A stretch of DNA of 64,000 bases from Candidatus Gracilibacteria bacterium GN02-872. Its GTDB lineage: Bacteria > Patescibacteriota > Gracilibacteria > BD1-5 > UBA6164. A program made the position numbers and the translations under genes. Below, in pieces: positions 60,535-64,000 of this stretch. How positions within the stretch are numbered: the stretch's first letter is position 1; every line of letters starts with the position of its first letter. The notes under the pieces were generated by a model, which was given only the letters and a program-made list of their open reading frames with translations, was not told where the DNA came from and made no database searches. The stretch is from the NCBI GenBank assembly GCA_003260325.1, contig MOLU01000002.1, positions 62,001-126,000 of the forward strand, in the 5' to 3' direction.

Positions 60535-60656
60535 TTATAAAAACTAGAAAAATTATTTGCAATATTTTTGAAAATATATATAATTCAATTAAGTTCATGG
60601 ATCCAGAGAACTTGAAAAATTTGTACATTAGTGATTTACTTTTTAAATTAAAATTT

Positions 60657-61928
60657 ATGAAAAAAATATTTTTAATTTTATTTAGTGTCCTTATTATAAA
60701 TTTAGTTCCTAATCTAGATACTTTTGCTTCATCAAATACAAAAGAAGTAGCAAATAAGTATATACAGGACGCATCTACATTTGACTACTTTTGGAAATGA
60801 AAAAATCCAAAAATAGTTTCTGAAAAACTATTTTATAGTTGAGATGAAAACAAGCCTTCATATATAGAATACAAAGTTTCCTGTGATGATAGAAAAGACT
60901 GTTGATATGTGATGGTGAACCTTGATTGAACAGATGTTGATATTCCTGAGGCTTCAAGTGTGTGACAAACTCCTTCTGAAATGATGTGAGAGATGAGTGG
61001 AAAAAACTCAAAAAATTATTATTTCTCTGTATTTGAACAATTCTCTGAAAATCCAGAAACATGAGAAATATGATTTATAAATCCAGATAATGAACAACTT
61101 GTAGAAAAAGCTTCATTAAATACTAGTTATTCAATAAATTCTGTAAACTCACTTTCTGCTAAATCTCAGAATTTATGAAACAATACATCAAAACTTAAAG
61201 AAAAGCTTCAAAAACTAAAAGATGAAGCTAAAAAAGAAAAACCTATTAACAAGCCTATAAATACCTTAAACTGAATCATAAAAAGTAGTTGAGTTGTCCC
61301 TATGAATGACTGAAGAGTTACTACTCCAAATCCAAATTCTTGAGCTATGGTTTGAGATCCTATAATAGATACCTACTGTTTGTGATATACTCCTTGTTAT
61401 CGTCAGACATATGTTAAATATGATGATGGAAAATATAGAATATCTGGGTGTGTGTCTACTGCTTTTTCTATACTTTATTGATTTTATGATAGAAATGGTA
61501 AAGATAAATTTTTTCCTTGAGAAGTAGCTCCTGAATCTAATACGTATTCTGTTCAAGAAATACAAAGACAATTAACAAGTGCTTTAAAGACAGAGAATGG
61601 ATCAACTTATGAAGAATGATATCAGTGAGGAGTTAATTATTTGAATAATATATACCCTAAGACACAAGAAATACTAAGAATAAATGATCTTAATCAAGCT
61701 AGAGCTGAGATAGATAATTGACGTCCTTTTTTAATGTCTTATGAAGATTCTAATTGAATAGGGCACTCTATAGTGATACATTGATACCAATGATTTAATA
61801 AACTATATTGAAATTTCTGATGGTGAAAGCATCATGCTAATAGAATGATAAATTTTAACTGAAAGACATTTACATCACATGCTGATAATGGAACCTTTAA
61901 TAGATTTCATTTTATAAGATTTAACTAA
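60657..61928 (+). CDS. Secreted papain-like cysteine protease homologue
   Basis: A 423-residue exported protein: signal peptide (MKKIFLILFSVLIINLVPNL ... TFASS), a prodomain-like segment to about residue 200 (SYIEYKVSCDDRKDCGYVMV, NLDGTDVDIPEASSVG), a helical linker, then a papain-fold region with GCVSTAFSILYGFYDRNG (likely catalytic Cys), FLMSYEDSNGIGHSIVIHGY (likely catalytic His) and NFGGGKHHANRM. This layout recalls C10/C39-type peptidases. Glycines include many TGA. It may act outside the cell on host or prey proteins; the substrate is not known. Confidence 0.85.
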
Positions 61929-61942
61929 TAACTTTATATTTT

Positions 61943-62725
61943 ATGAATACAATATACAGTTTATTTCCAATAATTCTATCAAAAGCAGAACCTATTGAAG
62001 ATTATCATTGCTTAAAAACTAAACTAAAAGAAGATGAAATATGATTTGTTTGAAGTAACAAATGCTATTGAATAAAAGAGAATCAAATAGTAGTTGATAG
62101 TTTATGAAGGCCTAATATTTGAGATACATCATTTTACTTAATACTAAAAGAAAGTAATAAATTTAAGAAATGAGCCTTTTCAAGTGATGATATAATGATA
62201 AAAGATAATGTTAACCCAAATGTAATATTAGAAAAGTATAATGGTACTACTTATAATCTGTGAAATCTTTGCTATCAGAACTACAAACCTTCTATTTTTG
62301 ATTACAGTATTTATATAACTGAGTGTAATACTCTTTCTAAGCTTTATTGAGAAAGATGAGACTTTAATTGATATATGAAACTTAGTGAAAACTTATGCTT
62401 GCCTGTTTTTGAAAAGAAGAAATTTCAAGTACCAAAGTTAAAAAGATGTGAAAAAGATCAAAAGCCAGGGCTGTATTATGAAAACTGTTGTCCATTTCAA
62501 GAATATGATTTATTGATGCTTATAAGAAGCAAAATTAAATCAAAAGAAATAAAAACAAGAGATGATATGATAAGGTTTGTAAGAACAGAAAATCAAAGAT
62601 ATGATCAATCACAAAAAGAAATTCCAAAGAAAATTCAAGATTTTGAAGGAATCAGCTTTGTTTCAGTGATACTTTTATTTTTGATAATTTTTATCAAACT
62701 TTTTAAATCAAAAAAGGCTTCCTAA
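61943..62725 (+). CDS. Hypothetical Cys-rich membrane-anchored protein
   Basis: A 260-residue protein following the protease by 14 bp and likely co-transcribed. N-terminus MNTIYSLFPIILSKAEPIED may be a weak signal. The middle has many cysteines (HCLKTK, NKCYGIKE, NLCYQNY, TECNTL, NLCLPV, KRCEKDQK, ENCCPF) and ends with a membrane helix (GISFVSVILLFLIIFIKLFK). Disulfide-rich extracellular domain with a C-terminal anchor is the simplest reading. It may be an accessory to the protease. Family unknown. Confidence 0.78.
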
Positions 62726-62738
62726 AAGGGAAGTCTTT
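62711..62738. terminator. Bidirectional terminator before dnaG end
   Basis: AAAGGCTTCC-TAAAA-GGGAAGTCTTT with mismatch; A-rich left, T-rich right; overlaps the stop of the Cys-rich gene and of dnaG. Confidence 0.75.
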
Positions 62739-64000
62739 ATTTTATTTTTGCTTTTTTGGCCTTTGAAATTAGTTGTGTGTATTCTAAAAGTGCTTGATTA
62801 TCTCAAGTATTTGCCTTTGCTTTCAGTTCCTCTTCTTTTGTTTTAAAAATTTCCCTATTTAATCAAAAAATAATTTTTTCAAGTTCTTCTTCTTTATTTG
62901 AAGAATTTCTAAAAGAATCAGAATCTTCTATTTTTAGAGAAATTCATCTGATTTTTTCTTTTTTATCAAGAGAAAAACTGTTTATTTTTTCAATTCAGTT
63001 TTCAAAAATTTCTTTCAAATCTTTTGGTAAATATTCACTAAAAATGATTTTTTCTTTAAAAAAATCTATATTTTTTGGATCAAGTAAACAATAAGCCATT
63101 ATCATTTCACTTGAAGAAACATTATTTTTTATTTTTAAATTTTCTTCTTCAGATTTTTGCTGTTTAAACCTGATCTTGTTAAATCTATCGTAAACAATGC
63201 TTTCTTTTATTTCCAAAAGTTTGCTTAATTCTTTCAAATAAAAATCTTTTTCTATGTTGTCAGAATAGCTTTTTATTAGCTCAAGAGCTTTTCCCAAAAG
63301 TTCTTTTTTGTCTTCTAAACTTCCAGTGTTAAATTTTGATTTTTTTATAAAATATCAAATTGGAGTCAATGCTTTTTCTATATAAATTCAAAAATCTTTT
63401 CAGCTTGAAATAATCTCGTCAGGATCTTTTCCTCAAGGTAGAGCTATTATTCTAACTTCAAATCATTCGTTTTTCATTTTCTCTAAACTCAAATTTGTAG
63501 CTTTTTGCCCAGCTCAATCTCAATCAAAACAAAGAAATACTTTTTTAGTCAATCTTTTTAGTAAAACTAAATGTTTTTCTGTCAATGCTGTTCCAGAAAC
63601 TGCAACACAATTCATAAATCATCATCTATTTAAAGCGATCACATCCATATAACCTTCGCAAATTATTACAAAATCTTCTTTTGTAATTGCTTGTCTTGCG
63701 TTGAAAAGATTATACAATATGTTACTTTTATCATATATTTTTGAAGCTGGTGAATTTAAATACTTTGGTTCTCAAGAATTTACTATTCTTCCAGCAAAAG
63801 CTACAAAATCTCATCTACTATTTTGGATGGGAAAAATTACTCTTCAGATAAATTTATCTTTTTTTGATTTTATATCTAAAAATATATGACTTTCGGCTAT
63901 TTGCTCATCTTCGTATCATTTTTTCTTTAAGTATCCAAAAAGTTCAATTCCAGAATCAGAATATCAAATATTGAAATTGTTAATTATTTCTTCATTTAAG
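62737..64000 (-). CDS. dnaG: DNA primase, 5' end outside window
   Basis: Primase makes RNA primers for replication. The visible 421 codons cover the catalytic part onward. Toprim-type blocks: [20 protein letters not shown], then [40 protein letters not shown] and [20 protein letters not shown], followed by [20 protein letters not shown]. The C-terminal helicase-interaction region is a charged helical stretch ending KAKKAKIK. The N-terminal zinc-finger lies beyond 64000. TGA occurs at several conserved glycines. Confidence 0.95.

Larger units (their letters stand above)
60290..60656. other. Intergenic region with rpoD leader hairpin and palindrome
   Basis: 367 bp between rpoD (-) and the secreted protease (+). 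No gene supported. It contains the leader stem-loop at 60323-60371 and the palindrome at 60510-60534; an in-frame ATG at 60597 upstream of the protease start gives a non-secretory extension and is not preferred. Confidence 0.6.

Noticed and set aside
60522..60656. Extended N-terminus for the secreted protease
   Set aside because: The extension would mask the signal peptide that starts at 60657.
1..64000. tRNA, rRNA, CRISPR, transposase or integrase genes
   Set aside because: I looked for tRNA cloverleaf cores, regular direct repeats with spacers and transposase/integrase motifs and saw none that stand up by eye; a covariance search would be decisive.

Overview
The window reads as chromosome of a very AT-rich bacterium that uses UGA as a glycine codon (translation table 25). 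In-frame TGA sits at invariant glycines of many conserved proteins: the Walker A of a Cdc48-type ATPase, the GGGSG loop of YvcK, the CCGG motif of a RIC protein, the TGDGVND motif of a P-type ATPase and the SGG signature of SufC. Every gene called here ends in TAA or TAG. Among bacteria this code is known from Gracilibacteria (BD1-5) and Absconditabacteria (SR1) of the Candidate Phyla Radiation; I cannot decide between them. Conventional six-frame ORFs are shattered at each TGA, so genes here were re-read with TGA = Gly.

Layout. 0-2.3 kb: coiled-coil hypotheticals. 2.4-6.3 kb: alaS, small membrane protein, NUDIX hydrolase, hisS. 6.3-13.6 kb: RIC iron-centre repair protein, a large secreted Ig-like protein, a prepilin-like protein with a FecR domain, a membrane protein and yvcK. 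13.8-16.1 kb: recR, ftsL-like and rsmH (minus). 16.4-22.8 kb: a SUF iron-sulfur region (sufC, sufB, sufD, scaffold, Rrf2 regulator) interleaved with a thioredoxin/CcdA-like redox pair. 22.9-26.2 kb: rplA, methyltransferase, yidD, rplT, rpmI, infC, rpsT. 26.5-30.1 kb: duplicated small secreted proteins and pheT. 30.3-36.8 kb: PG-binding-like protein, double AAA ATPase, excalibur protein, RlmL-like methyltransferase, DsbA-like protein and a partner membrane protein. 37.4-40.1 kb: secreted protein and dnaK. 40.3-42.7 kb: an array of very small genes. 42.7-52.5 kb: proS, rlmH, an ECF sigma / anti-sigma-like / beta-propeller operon, tyrS, DUF4375 gene, ABC ATPase. 52.6-57.4 kb: small foreign-looking gene, twin lipoproteins, Ca2+-type P-ATPase, REP-like hairpins. 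57.4-64 kb: hypothetical, broken amidase-like gene, rpoD, secreted papain-like protease, hypothetical, dnaG (partial).

The most unusual observation is a second translational 'dialect'. About ten short genes, seven of them packed as separate transcription units at 40.35-42.56 kb, use only GGN for glycine, never TGA, and have Shine-Dalgarno sequences 4-9 nt before the start. The native genes around them use TGA heavily and mostly lack a Shine-Dalgarno. The array units carry near-identical promoters (TTGACA-like, 15-16 bp spacer, TATAAT-like) and most have their own hairpin terminator. Several products share a short helical motif, and one unit carries the same CIRCE-like inverted repeat and promoter as dnaK. 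I interpret this set as acquired from, or kept readable in, a standard-code organism; its function is unknown.

No rRNA, tRNA, CRISPR array, insertion sequence or prophage was recognised.
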